The translations under genes and the position numbers were made by a program. Source: Demequina aestuarii (GTDB lineage: Bacteria; Actinomycetota; Actinomycetes; Actinomycetales; Demequinaceae). Taken from it: a DNA stretch of 64,000 nt. Where the stretch lies: positions 186,001 to 250,000 of the forward strand of contig NZ_BBRD01000002.1 in NCBI RefSeq assembly GCF_000975095.1. The letters are read 5' to 3'. The first letter of the stretch is position 1. Each line of letters starts with the position of its first letter. Under the pieces are notes generated by a model. It ran no database searches and was not told the DNA's origin. It saw only the letters and a list, made by a program, of their open reading frames with translations. Of this stretch, positions 25,948-34,855 are shown one piece after another.

Positions 25948-27321
25948 GTGGAGGCAGGAGCGACGCTGGGTCGCCGCTTCATTCTGCGTCGCCGTGAGCC
26001 CCACGATCTTCCGGGCGTGGACCGGTGGATCGCTCACGATGAACGCCGGGACGTCGAGGTCACCGTCGACGTCCTCGCGTCGCTCGCCCCCTCGGCCGTC
26101 CGCCGCGCCGCGGTGCGAGCCGCGCAGGTGAGGGATGTCCGATTCGCTCGGGTGATCGCGTCCGGTCGGGAGACGGTGGGCGACGAGCGGATCACGTACG
26201 TCGTCTCCGAACGCCCCGTCGGGCTGTCCATCGCCGAGGTCGCGGGCCACCGCATCGTGCCTCCGCGCCTCGCGTCGTCCATCATCGGCGAGGCGGCCCG
26301 CGCCCTCACGGTCGCCGCCGCCGCGGGCGTGCACCACGGATACCTGCGTGCCTCATCCATCACCGTGACGCCGGCGGGTCGGATCATCGTCTCCGGGCTC
26401 GACGCCGAAGGCGAGCTCGCGACGCAGGCTGGCCTCGGGCGAGGACATTCGGAGCACTCCGATGCGGTCGCGCTCGGGCGCCTCCACCTCGCTCTGCTCA
26501 CCGGCATGGATCCCGATGCGGTCACGGCCGCAGACGTCCCAGAGACTCTTCCCTCTCCCGCACGCACCCTTGCGCTCGCCACGGTGGCGGGCACGGGTCC
26601 GCAGACGCTCGCCGAGATCGTCCGGGCCGCAGGTCCGGCCGATGCGGCGGCGCTGCGGTCATTGCGTGGAGCCATGCGCGGGATGCCTCGCGCGCCCAGC
26701 GCCGGAGCGACGGCCGCGCCGCCGACGGCCGCGCCAGCGGTCGCCGTCACCCACGACACGCTCGCCCACGCGGAACACGATGCCGCAGCCGCGATCGCCG
26801 CGGGACTCGCCGTCCCCGAGGTCGCGCAGGAGGTCCGCACCGACCACGTCGACCGGGCCGCCATGCTCGCGGAACAGGCGGAGGATGGCCGCGTCCCCGT
26901 GCCCCCAGAGGTCGCCGCGCAGTACTCGAAGCACACTCGGCGCGCGGCCGCCCGTCAGGCCGACGAGCCACTCGCGCTCGAGACGTGGCAGGAGATCGCG
27001 TCCGAACAGAACGCCGACGTCCCGCCCTCTGCCGCGCAGGCCCTGCTGGAGCGGCTCGAGCGCCGGTGGCCGGACTCGGCCGCGCTCGGCACGGCCTTGG
27101 AACGCGCCCGCCATCGTGCCCAGCGACCTGCTCCGCTCAATTCTGGTCCGGTGCTCGTCGGGGTCTTCCTCGCCATCACCGTGGTCGTCGCCATCGTCGC
27201 CCTGTCGATGCTGCTGTCGCCCTTCGAGCCCGACTTCGACCGGCGGAACAATCCACCCCCCAGCTACCCGGAGTTCACCTATACGCCGTCTCCCTCGCCT
27301 AGCGTGTCCGGGGACGGCTGA
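25948..27321 (+). CDS. Kinase-like (pseudokinase) membrane protein downstream of murJ
   Basis: A 457-residue protein. Residues 1-250 have the outline of a Ser/Thr kinase fold (GATLGRRFILRRREPHDLPG at the N-terminus, a segment AAAGVHHGYLRASSITVTPAGRI in the catalytic-loop position). However, the catalytic HRD aspartate and the DFG motif are not recognisable, so it is probably inactive. A disordered region follows, then one TM helix (VGVFLAITVVVAIVALSMLL) and a short Pro/Ser outer tail. It matches in position and type the pseudokinase part of mycobacterial MviN, which binds FhaA when phosphorylated. Here it is a separate gene, 47 bases after murJ. Confidence 0.8.
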   Translation: MEAGATLGRRFILRRREPHDLPGVDRWIAHDERRDVEVTVDVLASLAPSAVRRAAVRAAQVRDVRFARVIASGRETVGDERITYVVSERPVGLSIAEVAGHRIVPPRLASSIIGEAARALTVAAAAGVHHGYLRASSITVTPAGRIIVSGLDAEGELATQAGLGRGHSEHSDAVALGRLHLALLTGMDPDAVTAADVPETLPSPARTLALATVAGTGPQTLAEIVRAAGPADAAALRSLRGAMRGMPRAPSAGATAAPPTAAPAVAVTHDTLAHAEHDAAAAIAAGLAVPEVAQEVRTDHVDRAAMLAEQAEDGRVPVPPEVAAQYSKHTRRAAARQADEPLALETWQEIASEQNADVPPSAAQALLERLERRWPDSAALGTALERARHRAQRPAPLNSGPVLVGVFLAITVVVAIVALSMLLSPFEPDFDRRNNPPPSYPEFTYTPSPSPSVSGDG

Positions 27322-27423
27322 CCGTCGCATCGGCCCACTGCGGATGAGGGAAGAACCACCGCCTACGATTCGTTATCAAGCCGGGTGCCGCACGCACCCG
27401 ACCACTCAAGTGAAGGAAGCACC

Positions 27424-28749
27424 GTGAGCGACACTCGCACCGTCATCATCGTGGGCTCCGGCCCCGCCGGCTACACCGCCGCCATCTACGCCGCGCGCGC
27501 CGGCCTGCAGCCGCTGGTCATCGCGGGCTCGATCACCGCCGGTGGCGCTCTCATGAACACCACCGAGGTGGAGAACTTCCCCGGCTTCGTGGATGGCGTG
27601 CAGGGCCCTGAGCTCATGGAGACCCTGCAGGGCCAGGCAGAGCGATTCGGCGCAGAGGTGATGTTCGACGATGCTTCGGAGCTCCAGCTCGACGGTCCCA
27701 TCAAGACCGTCAAGACTGCGCTTGGCAAGGAGTTCACGGCGAAGGCCGTCATCCTTGCGACCGGCTCCGCGTATCGCGAGTTGGGTCTGGACGACGAGAA
27801 GCGCCTGTCGGGCAAGGGTGTGAGCTGGTGCGCCACCTGCGACGGGTTCTTCTTCCGCGACCAGGAGGTGGTGGTCGTCGGCGGTGGCGACTCCGCGATG
27901 GAGGAGGCCACCTTCCTCACGCGGTTCGCCTCCAAGGTCACCGTCGTCCACCGGCGCGGCGAGCTGCGCGCCTCCAAGATCATGGCTGATCGCGCGATCA
28001 ACGACCCCAAGATCGAGTTCGCCTGGCACTCAGAGGTGGCCGGGCTCGACGGTGACGCCAAGCTCTCCGGCGTGCGTCTGCGCGACGTCACCACAGGCGA
28101 GGAGCGAACGGTCCCCGCGACCGGGCTGTTCGTGGCGATCGGCCACGTTCCTCGCTCCGAGCTGGTCGCCGGCGTCGTCGACACCGATGCCGAGGGCTAC
28201 GTGCAGGTCATCGGCCGCACCACGGCGACCAACGTCGAGGGAGTCTTCGCGTGTGGTGACCTCGTCGACAACCGTTACCGCCAGGCGATCACCGCAGCCG
28301 GATCGGGCTGCGCGGCCGCTCTCGACGCCCAGCACTACCTGGACGCACTCGCCGACCTGGAGTCGAGCGGTTCAGAGGTGCCCGCTGCCGTCGTGACCGA
28401 GGAGGCGCCCGCAGGGGCCGTACCCACGACGCCCATCGCCGCCACCGAGGACACGTTCCAGGACGAGGTCATCAAGTCTGACGTTCCTGTGATCGTGGAC
28501 TTCTGGGCGGAGTGGTGCGGTCCCTGCCGTGCCGTCGCCCCGATCCTTGACGAGCTCGCGGAGGAGTACGCGGGCCGCATCAAGATCGTCAAGGTCGACA
28601 CAGATGCCAACCCGCAGCTCGCCATGGCCTACGGCGTGACGTCGATCCCTACGATGAACGTCTTCAGGGGGGGCGAGCTCGTCCGGTCGGTCGTGGGCGC
28701 CAAGCCCAAGCCGGCCCTGAGCGCCCTGTTCGACGAGGTCATCGCCTAG
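27424..28749 (+). CDS. trxB: Thioredoxin reductase-thioredoxin fusion (TrxB-TrxA)
   Basis: A 441-residue fusion. Residues 1-310 are NADPH thioredoxin reductase: FAD site [10 protein letters not shown], redox CATC (C136, C139), NADPH site [10 protein letters not shown], and C-terminal FAD block [10 protein letters not shown] Pro/Ala/Thr linker (about 311-340) leads to a full thioredoxin domain with WCGPC (C365, C368) and the cis-Pro segment SIPTMNVF. Such a natural fusion is known in Mycobacterium leprae. The GTG at 27424 has a GAAGGAAG site; upstream codons lack homology. It should supply electrons to cytoplasmic reductases and, via CcdA, to the exported redoxins. Confidence 0.97.
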   Translation: MSDTRTVIIVGSGPAGYTAAIYAARAGLQPLVIAGSITAGGALMNTTEVENFPGFVDGVQGPELMETLQGQAERFGAEVMFDDASELQLDGPIKTVKTALGKEFTAKAVILATGSAYRELGLDDEKRLSGKGVSWCATCDGFFFRDQEVVVVGGGDSAMEEATFLTRFASKVTVVHRRGELRASKIMADRAINDPKIEFAWHSEVAGLDGDAKLSGVRLRDVTTGEERTVPATGLFVAIGHVPRSELVAGVVDTDAEGYVQVIGRTTATNVEGVFACGDLVDNRYRQAITAAGSGCAAALDAQHYLDALADLESSGSEVPAAVVTEEAPAGAVPTTPIAATEDTFQDEVIKSDVPVIVDFWAEWCGPCRAVAPILDELAEEYAGRIKIVKVDTDANPQLAMAYGVTSIPTMNVFRGGELVRSVVGAKPKPALSALFDEVIA

Positions 28750-28763
28750 GACTCCGTTGCTGG

Positions 28764-28797
28764 AGGGGCCGGTTCCGCGAGTGCGGAGCCGGCCCCT
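28764..28797 (+). terminator. Terminator after trxB-trxA
   Basis: AGGGGCCGGTTCCGC (28764-28778) pairs with GCGGAGCCGGCCCCT (28783-28797) with a single G-U type pair and a GAGT loop, followed by TCGTGC. It isolates the fusion from the next operon. Confidence 0.8.
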
Positions 28798-28820
28798 TCG
28801 TGCATCGGCCCGCTCGTGTG

Positions 28821-28850
28821 TATAGTGACCTATACGGATAGTTCGCTATA
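28821..28850. promoter_or_regulatory. Tandem operator pair upstream of the membrane protein/XRE genes
   Basis: Two 5-4-5 dyads lie in a row: TATAG-TGAC-CTATA (28821-28834) and GATAG-TTCG-CTATA (28837-28850), 16 bases apart centre to centre. They end 12 bases before the ATG at 28863, next to AAGGAGG. The layout suggests two dimers of the operon's own small XRE protein. Confidence 0.6.
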
Positions 28851-28862
28851 CAAGGAGGAATC

Positions 28863-29270
28863 ATGATCGTTCGTCGGATTCTCACAGGCGTCACCGGCGT
28901 GGCGGTCGCAGGCACGGTCGGTGTTCTCGCGTGGCTCCTCTCGCCCGTCGCCCCCCTCCTCTCCGGAATCGTGTTCGCCGCCACGGCACTCCCTTTCGGA
29001 GTGGCGCTGAGCTGGATCCTCATCATCGCGCCCAAGACGGTGCCGGAGTCGCCGCACGCGTCAGACTCGGTTGAGACCACCTGGCTGAACAGGGCCCTGG
29101 CCGGCACCGCCAACGATCTGGTGATCGTGGTCGGGCTCAGCCTCGCAGCCGTCTCCATCACCAGGGTGGAGCTGCCAACGGCGCTCGTGCTGCTGGCCAT
29201 TCTGCTCATCGCCTTCACCTCCACCATGGCTCGCTATGCCCTCGCGCGTGGACGGGCAGTCCGGTCGTGA
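28863..29270 (+). CDS. Small membrane protein paired with XRE regulator
   Basis: A 135-residue protein with four hydrophobic segments: near the N-terminus, at SGIVFAATALPFGVALSWIL, at IVVGLSLAAVSI, and near ALVLLAILLIAF. No family is recognised with certainty. AAGGAGG precedes the ATG. The last codons overlap the GTG start of the XRE gene, so the two are coupled. Pairs of a small multi-pass membrane protein with a YozG-like XRE regulator are frequent in bacteria. The membrane partner may hold or tune the regulator, which is inference. Confidence 0.75.
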   Translation: MIVRRILTGVTGVAVAGTVGVLAWLLSPVAPLLSGIVFAATALPFGVALSWILIIAPKTVPESPHASDSVETTWLNRALAGTANDLVIVVGLSLAAVSITRVELPTALVLLAILLIAFTSTMARYALARGRAVRS

Positions 29271-29485
29271 AGAACTCGGTGCGAGAGCGCCGTCAGCAGG
29301 AAGGCTGGTCGCAGGCTCACCTCGCGGACTTGGTGGGCGTCACCCGCCTCACCGTGATCTCCATCGAGAAGGGTCGGTTCGACCCGAGCCTGCCGCTGGC
29401 CTTCCGCCTCGCCTCCCTCTTCGCCGTCCCCATCGAGGAGCTCTTCGAACCGGAGGGCTGCGACGCGCCACCCGCGCCGCAGTAG
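29267..29485 (+). CDS. XRE-family helix-turn-helix regulator (YozG-like)
   Basis: A 72-residue, single-domain regulator. The HTH is QEGWSQAHLADLVGVTRLTV followed by the ISIEKGRFDPSLPLAFRLA helices; FAVPIEELFE closes the domain. This short form is typical of YozG-type repressors. The GTG start overlaps the stop of the membrane-protein gene by four bases. The tandem TATAG-n4-CTATA sites upstream of the pair are the probable operators, giving autoregulation. Confidence 0.9.
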   Translation: MKNSVRERRQQEGWSQAHLADLVGVTRLTVISIEKGRFDPSLPLAFRLASLFAVPIEELFEPEGCDAPPAPQ

Positions 29486-29588
29486 CGGGGCTTCACCCGA
29501 GTCCACCCGTGGCCTTGGTGGCACCCCTCTGCGAGCACCGGCCCAGCCTCTTCGCGTGGACGCCCTGGCGCGTGGGAGACTTGCCCGC

Positions 29589-30890
29589 ATGACTACACCC
29601 GACGGCCCCGGAACGCGACTGGACCCCTGGTTCGACTCGTATGCCGCCCGTGCCCACGCGATGCGCGCGTCGGAGATCCGGGCGCTGTTCTCCGTGGCCA
29701 ACAGGCCCGAGGTGGTGTCACTGGCGGGCGGCATGCCGTACATCGGTGGGTTGCCGCTCGAGGAGATTGCCGAGATGACTCGGCGGCTGGTCCTCGAGCA
29801 GGGCGAGGTCGCGCTCCAGTACGGGTCCGGCCAGGGGGATGAGGGCCTGCGTGAGCACATCACCCAGGTGATGGCGCTCGAGGGCATCTCGGCGCATCCG
29901 GACGATGTGGTGGTCACCACCGGCTCGCAGCAGGCGCTGGACCTCGTCACCAAGATCTTCATCGATCCCGGCGACGTGGTGGTCGCGGAGGCACCGTCGT
30001 ACGTGGGCGCTCTCGGCGTGTTCCGCGCGCAGGAGGCGGACGTGGTTCACGTCGCCATGGATGCGGACGGGCTGGTCCCGGAGGCGCTCGAGGCGACGCT
30101 CGTCCGGCTGCAGTCAGAGGGCCGGCGGGTCAAGTTCCTCTACACGGTGCCGAACTATCACAATCCGGGCGGGGTCACCTTGTCGCTGGAGCGCCGTCCC
30201 CTGATCCTCGAGATCTGCCGCCGCTTTGGCGTACTCGTGCTCGAAGACAACCCCTACGGGCTGCTGGGCTTCGATCGTGACCCTCTGCCTGCACTGCGTT
30301 CCATGAGCGAAGATGGCGTGATCTACCTGGGGTCATTCTCCAAGACGTTCGCTCCGGGCTACCGTGTCGGGTGGGCCGTCGCGCCCCACGCGGTCCGCGA
30401 GAAGTTGGTGCTCGCGTCCGAGGCTGCGATCCTCTGCCCCTCGAATGCGTCGCAGTTCGCGATCAAGGCGTACCTCGACCACGCCGACTGGCAGGGTCAG
30501 ATCAAGAAGTTCCGCGAGCAGTACCGCGAGCGTCGCGATGCGATGATCTCCGCCCTCGAGGAGCACATTCCCGATGCGTCGTGGAACGTCCCCGACGGCG
30601 GCTTCTACGTGTGGGTGAAGCTCCCCCCGGGCCTCAATGCCAAGTCGATGCTTCCGCGCGCGGTCACCGAGCGCGTCGCCTATGTCCCCGGCACGGCGTT
30701 CTACTACGACGGCCAGGGCGCGGACCACATGCGGTTGTCCTATTGCTACCCCACGCCGGAACGCATCAAGGAGGGCGTGCGACGACTGTCCACCGTCGTC
30801 GACGCCGAGCTCGAGACCGTGCGCATCTTCGGCACCGACGAGGGCACGGGCGGCGACACCGTCGAGTTCCCCTCTCCCGACATCGCATGA
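29589..30890 (+). CDS. PLP-dependent aminotransferase (class I/II, 2-aminoadipate type)
   Basis: A 433-residue fold-type I enzyme. Signature blocks include SLAGGMPYIGGLP, YGSGQGDEGLREHI, TTGSQQALDLV, NYHNPGGVTLS and the PLP lysine in YLGSFSKTF (K252). It resembles the MocR-related, LysN-like aminotransferases without a DNA-binding domain. The substrate is unknown. The gene lies between the Trx region and parB, next to a Ddl-type ligase whose start is 31 bases downstream, as in other high-GC Gram-positives. An alanine or glutamate role in wall precursor supply is possible but not shown. Confidence 0.9.
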   Translation: MTTPDGPGTRLDPWFDSYAARAHAMRASEIRALFSVANRPEVVSLAGGMPYIGGLPLEEIAEMTRRLVLEQGEVALQYGSGQGDEGLREHITQVMALEGISAHPDDVVVTTGSQQALDLVTKIFIDPGDVVVAEAPSYVGALGVFRAQEADVVHVAMDADGLVPEALEATLVRLQSEGRRVKFLYTVPNYHNPGGVTLSLERRPLILEICRRFGVLVLEDNPYGLLGFDRDPLPALRSMSEDGVIYLGSFSKTFAPGYRVGWAVAPHAVREKLVLASEAAILCPSNASQFAIKAYLDHADWQGQIKKFREQYRERRDAMISALEEHIPDASWNVPDGGFYVWVKLPPGLNAKSMLPRAVTERVAYVPGTAFYYDGQGADHMRLSYCYPTPERIKEGVRRLSTVVDAELETVRIFGTDEGTGGDTVEFPSPDIA

Positions 30891-30921
30891 ACCCCTTCGC
30901 AACCGACCTCAGGAGGCTCCC

Positions 30922-31851
30922 ATGGACGTGCTGATTCTGGCAGGAGGCCTGTCTCACGAACGCGACGTGTCGCTGCGGTCGGGCCGTCGAGTCGCCGAGA
31001 TCCTCCGCGACCGCGGCATCAAGGTCCAGGTGCAGGACGTGGACACTCGTCTGCTCGGCACACTATCGTCCCTGGCAGATGGCGTGGTATGGCCCCTTCT
31101 CCATGGCTCCTCCGGTGAGGATGGATCGCTCCAGGCACTGCTCGAGCTGGCAGGCGCGCGCTATGTGGGGACTCGCTCGAAGGCCGCCCGCGTCGCATGG
31201 GTGAAGCCCGTCGCCAAGGCCGTGTACGGCCGAGAGGGGGTGCTCACCCCTGACTTCGTCACACTTCCGCAGTCGCTGTTCCGAGAAGTGGGCGCCGAAC
31301 AGGTCATGGACGCCATCGTGGCGCGGTTCGGCCTGCCGCTCGTGGTCAAGCCCGCTCGAGGTGGCTCGGCGCTCGGAGTGTCGCTGGTGACGGATCGTGC
31401 TCAACTGTCCCGCGCGATGGTGCACTGCTTCGCGTACGGGGACAACGCGATGGTCGAGACCGCCGTGGCCGGCACGGAGGTCGCGGTCTCGGTCATCGGC
31501 ACCGGGAGCGAGGCCACCGCCCTGCCTCCGGTTGAGATCGTCTGTGACGGTCCGTACGACTATGACGCCCGGTACAACGCTGGCCGGGTCCAGTACTTCA
31601 CGCCGGCCAGGCTCGAGACGGCCGATGCCGCCCGCGTCACCGAGGCGGCCCTCACCGTCCATCGGGTCATGGGCCTTCGTGATCTGTCCCGCGTCGACAT
31701 GATCCTGGACCACGAGGGCAATCCACAGGTGCTGGACGTCAACATCGCGCCAGGCATGACCGAGACGTCGTTGCTGCCCCAGGCAGCGGTCGCCGACCCG
31801 CGAGACATCGGTGAGATCTACGAGGACATCGTCCGCGCCGCGCTCGTCTGA
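30922..31851 (+). CDS. D-alanine-D-alanine ligase-like ATP-grasp protein
   Basis: A 309-residue ATP-grasp ligase. N-terminal VLILAGGLSHERDVSLRSG and LLHGSSGEDGSLQ match the substrate-binding region of Ddl. VVKPARGGSALGVS is the ATP-binding loop, and DVNIAPGMTETSLLPQA is the metal and substrate block near the end. All are intact, so it may form D-Ala-D-Ala or a related dipeptide. Many Actinobacteria have a main ddl elsewhere, so this may be a second enzyme. AGGAGG lies before the ATG. It converges with parB. Confidence 0.87.
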   Translation: MDVLILAGGLSHERDVSLRSGRRVAEILRDRGIKVQVQDVDTRLLGTLSSLADGVVWPLLHGSSGEDGSLQALLELAGARYVGTRSKAARVAWVKPVAKAVYGREGVLTPDFVTLPQSLFREVGAEQVMDAIVARFGLPLVVKPARGGSALGVSLVTDRAQLSRAMVHCFAYGDNAMVETAVAGTEVAVSVIGTGSEATALPPVEIVCDGPYDYDARYNAGRVQYFTPARLETADAARVTEAALTVHRVMGLRDLSRVDMILDHEGNPQVLDVNIAPGMTETSLLPQAAVADPRDIGEIYEDIVRAALV

Positions 31852-31893
31852 GCGCAGCAGACCGGGCCTTGCTCCACCCCTGGTAAAGATGCC

Positions 31894-32946
31894 CTACGGG
31901 GCGTCTGCACCGCCCTGAAGAACACCCGGGTCCTTCGGGTCGAGCACGCCGACGATGCGGTTCAGGTCCTCCACCGACGCGAAGTCGATGGTGATCTTGC
32001 CGCGAGCCTTGCCCAGTTGAATCTTGACGCGCGTGTCGAAGCGGTCGCCCAAGCGCGAACCGAGCTCGTCGAGGGCAGCCGTGCGTCCTCCCGCTCGCAC
32101 CTGGCCACGCGTGGGCTTCGGCTTCTCCACGCCCAGCGTCACGGCCTCCTCGGTCGCGCGGACCGACAGGCCCTCTGCCACGATGCGCTGAGCGAGGGTC
32201 TCCATCTGATCAGCACTCTCGAGCCCCAGCAGCGCACGGGCGTGACCTGCGCTGAGCACGCCGGCAGCCACGCGTCGCTGCACGAGCGGCGGGAGGCGCA
32301 GCAGGCGCAGCGTGTTGGTGATCTGCGGGCGTGAGCGACTGATGCGCTCGGCGAGCTGCTCATGGGTGATGCCGAAGTCGTCGAGCAGCTGCTGATAGGC
32401 GGCGGCCTCTTCGAGGGGGTTGAGCTGGCTGCGGTGAAGGTTCTCCACCAGCGCGTCGCGGAGCATCGCGGTGTCGACCGTGTCGCGCACGATCGCGGGG
32501 ATGAGCTCGAGCCCGGCCTCGATGGTCGCCCGGAGGCGACGCTCTCCCATGATGAGTTCGTAGCCAGTGCCATCCGGGTGGGGTCGCACGACGATCGGCT
32601 GCAGGACGCCGATCTCCTTGATCGAGCCGATGAGTTCGGCCATCGCGTCTTCGTCGAAGACATCACGGGGCTGATGGGGGTTCGGAGTGACCGAGTGGGG
32701 ATCGATGCTGGCGAACCTCGCACCTGGCACGGGGACCAGGTCAACGTCGTCACGAGTGCCGCTCGACTCAAAGAACACATCATGCGGGCGCTCACGCTGC
32801 GCGCGCCCGTTGCCGCTCGTCGGGACCGTGCCGTTCTCCGTGCCGGGCCCCTCTGTCGAAGAGGAACTGTCCTGATCGGTGCCGTCGGGCTCGCTCGGAA
32901 TCAGGGCGCCGAGTCCTCGACCGAGGCCGCGCTTGGGCTTGCTCAC
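31894..32946 (-). CDS. parB: Chromosome-partitioning protein ParB
   Basis: A 350-residue CTPase clamp that loads at parS and spreads. The N-terminal ParA-activating peptide is [13 protein letters not shown]. The CTP-binding ParB/Srx domain contains NPHQPRDVF and [12 protein letters not shown]. The HTH that reads parS is [22 protein letters not shown]-terminal dimerisation domain with [13 protein letters not shown] follows. The ATG overlaps the parA stop (ATGA). Three parS-like sites lie upstream within 2 kb. Confidence 0.97.
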   Translation of the reverse strand: MSKPKRGLGRGLGALIPSEPDGTDQDSSSSTEGPGTENGTVPTSGNGRAQRERPHDVFFESSGTRDDVDLVPVPGARFASIDPHSVTPNPHQPRDVFDEDAMAELIGSIKEIGVLQPIVVRPHPDGTGYELIMGERRLRATIEAGLELIPAIVRDTVDTAMLRDALVENLHRSQLNPLEEAAAYQQLLDDFGITHEQLAERISRSRPQITNTLRLLRLPPLVQRRVAAGVLSAGHARALLGLESADQMETLAQRIVAEGLSVRATEEAVTLGVEKPKPTRGQVRAGGRTAALDELGSRLGDRFDTRVKIQLGKARGKITIDFASVEDLNRIVGVLDPKDPGVLQGGADAP

Positions 32947-33959
32947 TGGTGCTCTCCTCTATGCGTGGCGGTGCCCCGAGCCGCGATCTCCCGGGCCACT
33001 GCCGTGTAGGCGACGGCGCCGGTGGAATGGGGGTCGTGCGTGATGACGGTCTGACCAAAGCTGGGGGCCTCAGAAACGCGCACGCTGCGCGGAACGGTGT
33101 GCTCGAGTGTCTCGTCAGGAAAGTGGCTGCGAACCTCGGACGCGACCTCCCGCGCAAGGTTGGTGCGACCATCGAACATCGTGAGCACGATGGTCGACAC
33201 CACGATGTCGCGGTTCAAGTGCTTCTTGACCATGTCCACCGTCTTGATGAGCTGCGTCAGACCCTCCAGCGCGTAGTACTCGCACTGGATGGGGATCAGC
33301 ACTTCGTGAGCGACCACCATGGCGTTGAGAGTCAACAGTCCGAGGCTGGGCGGACAGTCAATGAACACGTAGTCGAGGCGCTTGCCTGGGCCGGCGAGGA
33401 GATCGTTCACCGCGCCGTGGAGACGAAACTCCCGTCGCACGATGGACACCATCTCGATGTCGGCGCCAGCCAAGTCGATAGTGGCCGGGACGCACCACAG
33501 GGTGGGCAGGTCCGGGCATCGCTGGGCGACGTTGGCCATGGGCTCGTCGTCGAGGAGGACCTCATAGATCGAGGGCGTGCCTGACCGGTGGTCCACGCCG
33601 AGCGCAGTCGAAGCGTTCCCCTGAGGATCGGCGTCGATCACGAGCACGTTCGCGCCACGCTTGGCTAGAGCCGCTGCGATGTTGACCGTCGAGGTCGTCT
33701 TGCCCACTCCGCCCTTCTGGTTCGAGACCGCGATGACACGGGTGTGCGCGGGGCGTGGAAAGTCGGACTTCTCCAGCTCACGGCGGAGGCGCTCTGTCGC
33801 GATCAGCTCGTTGGCCAGGGGGCTGCCTTCGTCATGGTCGAGCCCGCCGAACGCGTCGGTCGTTTCACGTGAAACAGTGGTGCTCTCCGCCGACGGCGCC
33901 GCCGGACGAGCCGGCAGCTCGGCGCCCAGGTCAGTGGCGCCAATCGTGGGCTCTGTCAC
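32943..33959 (-). CDS. parA: Chromosome-partitioning ATPase ParA
   Basis: A 338-residue Walker-type ATPase that, with ParB-parS, segregates origins. The deviant Walker [13 protein letters not shown] follows an 80-residue Ala/Glu-rich N-terminal extension; [10 protein letters not shown] and [12 protein letters not shown] are the switch and Walker B motifs. A parS-like palindrome is embedded in the extension, where it encodes VSRET. The start at 33959 is not firmly fixed because this extension is variable in the family. Cotranscribed with parB. Confidence 0.96.
   Translation of the reverse strand: MTEPTIGATDLGAELPARPAAPSAESTTVSRETTDAFGGLDHDEGSPLANELIATERLRRELEKSDFPRPAHTRVIAVSNQKGGVGKTTSTVNIAAALAKRGANVLVIDADPQGNASTALGVDHRSGTPSIYEVLLDDEPMANVAQRCPDLPTLWCVPATIDLAGADIEMVSIVRREFRLHGAVNDLLAGPGKRLDYVFIDCPPSLGLLTLNAMVVAHEVLIPIQCEYYALEGLTQLIKTVDMVKKHLNRDIVVSTIVLTMFDGRTNLAREVASEVRSHFPDETLEHTVPRSVRVSEAPSFGQTVITHDPHSTGAVAYTAVAREIAARGTATHRGEHQ
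33861..33876. promoter_or_regulatory. parS site 1 (inside parA)
   Basis: CGTTTCACGTGAAACA matches the parS consensus TGTTTCACGTGAAACA at 15 of 16 positions. It lies inside parA, coding for VSRET on the minus strand. Confidence 0.92.
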
Positions 33960-33974
33960 TGTTGTCCTTCCGCT

Positions 33975-33990
33975 TGTTTCACGTGAAACA
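33975..33990. promoter_or_regulatory. parS site 2 (parA upstream)
   Basis: TGTTTCACGTGAAACA, a perfect 16-base parS, 15 bases before the parA start. Confidence 0.96.
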
Positions 33991-34047
33991 GTCTCCGCTG
34001 GAACTGCACTCGCACGACTCTACCGGTTCGTCGCGACCGGCGTCCCC

Positions 34048-34102
34048 TGTGGATGAACACGGGGGAGAACCTCGATTTCCCGTATGAACGGGGTGTGGAT
34101 AA
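34048..34102. promoter_or_regulatory. DnaA boxes in the rsmG-parA spacer
   Basis: TGTGGATGA (34048-34056, 8/9) and TGTGGATAA (34094-34102, 9/9) lie in the same orientation between rsmG and parA, just beside parS site 2. DnaA may influence parAB transcription, since ParA homologues are known to regulate DnaA; a direct loop here is inference. Confidence 0.65.
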
Positions 34103-34156
34103 CTATGGGGATAGCGCCGGCAGCGCCAGCCGGTCGATCGAGGCGGACCACGCCGC

Positions 34157-34825
34157 TCACCCGGTGCGCTGAAGCCGCACGACCGTGGTGGGAGCGAGGC
34201 CCGGCAGCGTCGGCGCCGATTCGACCGATCCCACGAAGCCGAACTTACGCAGCACATACTTTGCTCGCTCGAGTTCATCGGGCGCGCTCTGGCCCTTCAG
34301 CAGCGCCATCTCGCCACCATCCGCCAACAGCGGCGCACACCACTTGACGAGCTTGTCGATGGGGGCGACGGCACGCGCCGTGATCACGTCAGCTTCCACC
34401 ACCTCCCGGACCTCCTCAGCCCTGCCGCGCACCACGGTGACATTGTCAATACCGCAGTGCTCGGCAGCCTCGAAGAGCCAGGTCGTGCGGCGCTCCATGG
34501 GCTCGACGAGCACCACCCGGCGTTCCGGCAGCATGGCGGCAATCACGAGCCCGGGAAGCCCAGCACCGGAACCGACGTCGACGATCGTCCCGTTGCCAAG
34601 GAATGGGGCCACGGCAGCCGAGTTGAGAATGTGCCGCTCCCAGAGTCGGGCCAACTCGCGTGGCCCGATCAGTCCGCGCAACACGCCTTGGTCGGCCAAC
34701 ATGAGGGCAAAGCTCTCAACCCGGGGGTAAGCGTCACCGAAGAATTCACGCACGCCATCGCTCCGATGGAGCGGGTCTTCCCCCAGGTCCCCACCGGCAC
34801 CCTCGGGCCCTCCGTCGTTCGTCAC
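34157..34825 (-). CDS. rsmG: 16S rRNA (guanine-N7) methyltransferase RsmG
   Basis: About 222 residues. It methylates G527 of 16S rRNA using SAM. The SAM site is IVDVGSGAGLPGLVIA, followed by VVLVEPMERRTTWL and ITARAVAPIDKLVKW. The GTG at 34825 is preferred; GTG or TTG codons 9-12 bases upstream are possible. A parS site lies only 13 bases before this start, overlapping the translation-initiation region. Loss of this gene gives low-level streptomycin resistance in other bacteria; here it is intact. Confidence 0.94.
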   Translation of the reverse strand: MTNDGGPEGAGGDLGEDPLHRSDGVREFFGDAYPRVESFALMLADQGVLRGLIGPRELARLWERHILNSAAVAPFLGNGTIVDVGSGAGLPGLVIAAMLPERRVVLVEPMERRTTWLFEAAEHCGIDNVTVVRGRAEEVREVVEADVITARAVAPIDKLVKWCAPLLADGGEMALLKGQSAPDELERAKYVLRKFGFVGSVESAPTLPGLAPTTVVRLQRTG

Positions 34826-34837
34826 GATCCCCACCAA

Positions 34838-34853
34838 TGTTTCACGTGAAACG
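34838..34853. promoter_or_regulatory. parS site 3 (jag-rsmG spacer)
   Basis: TGTTTCACGTGAAACG matches parS at 15 of 16 positions. It occupies the 30-base gap between jag and rsmG. Confidence 0.92.
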
Positions 34854-34855
34854 GG

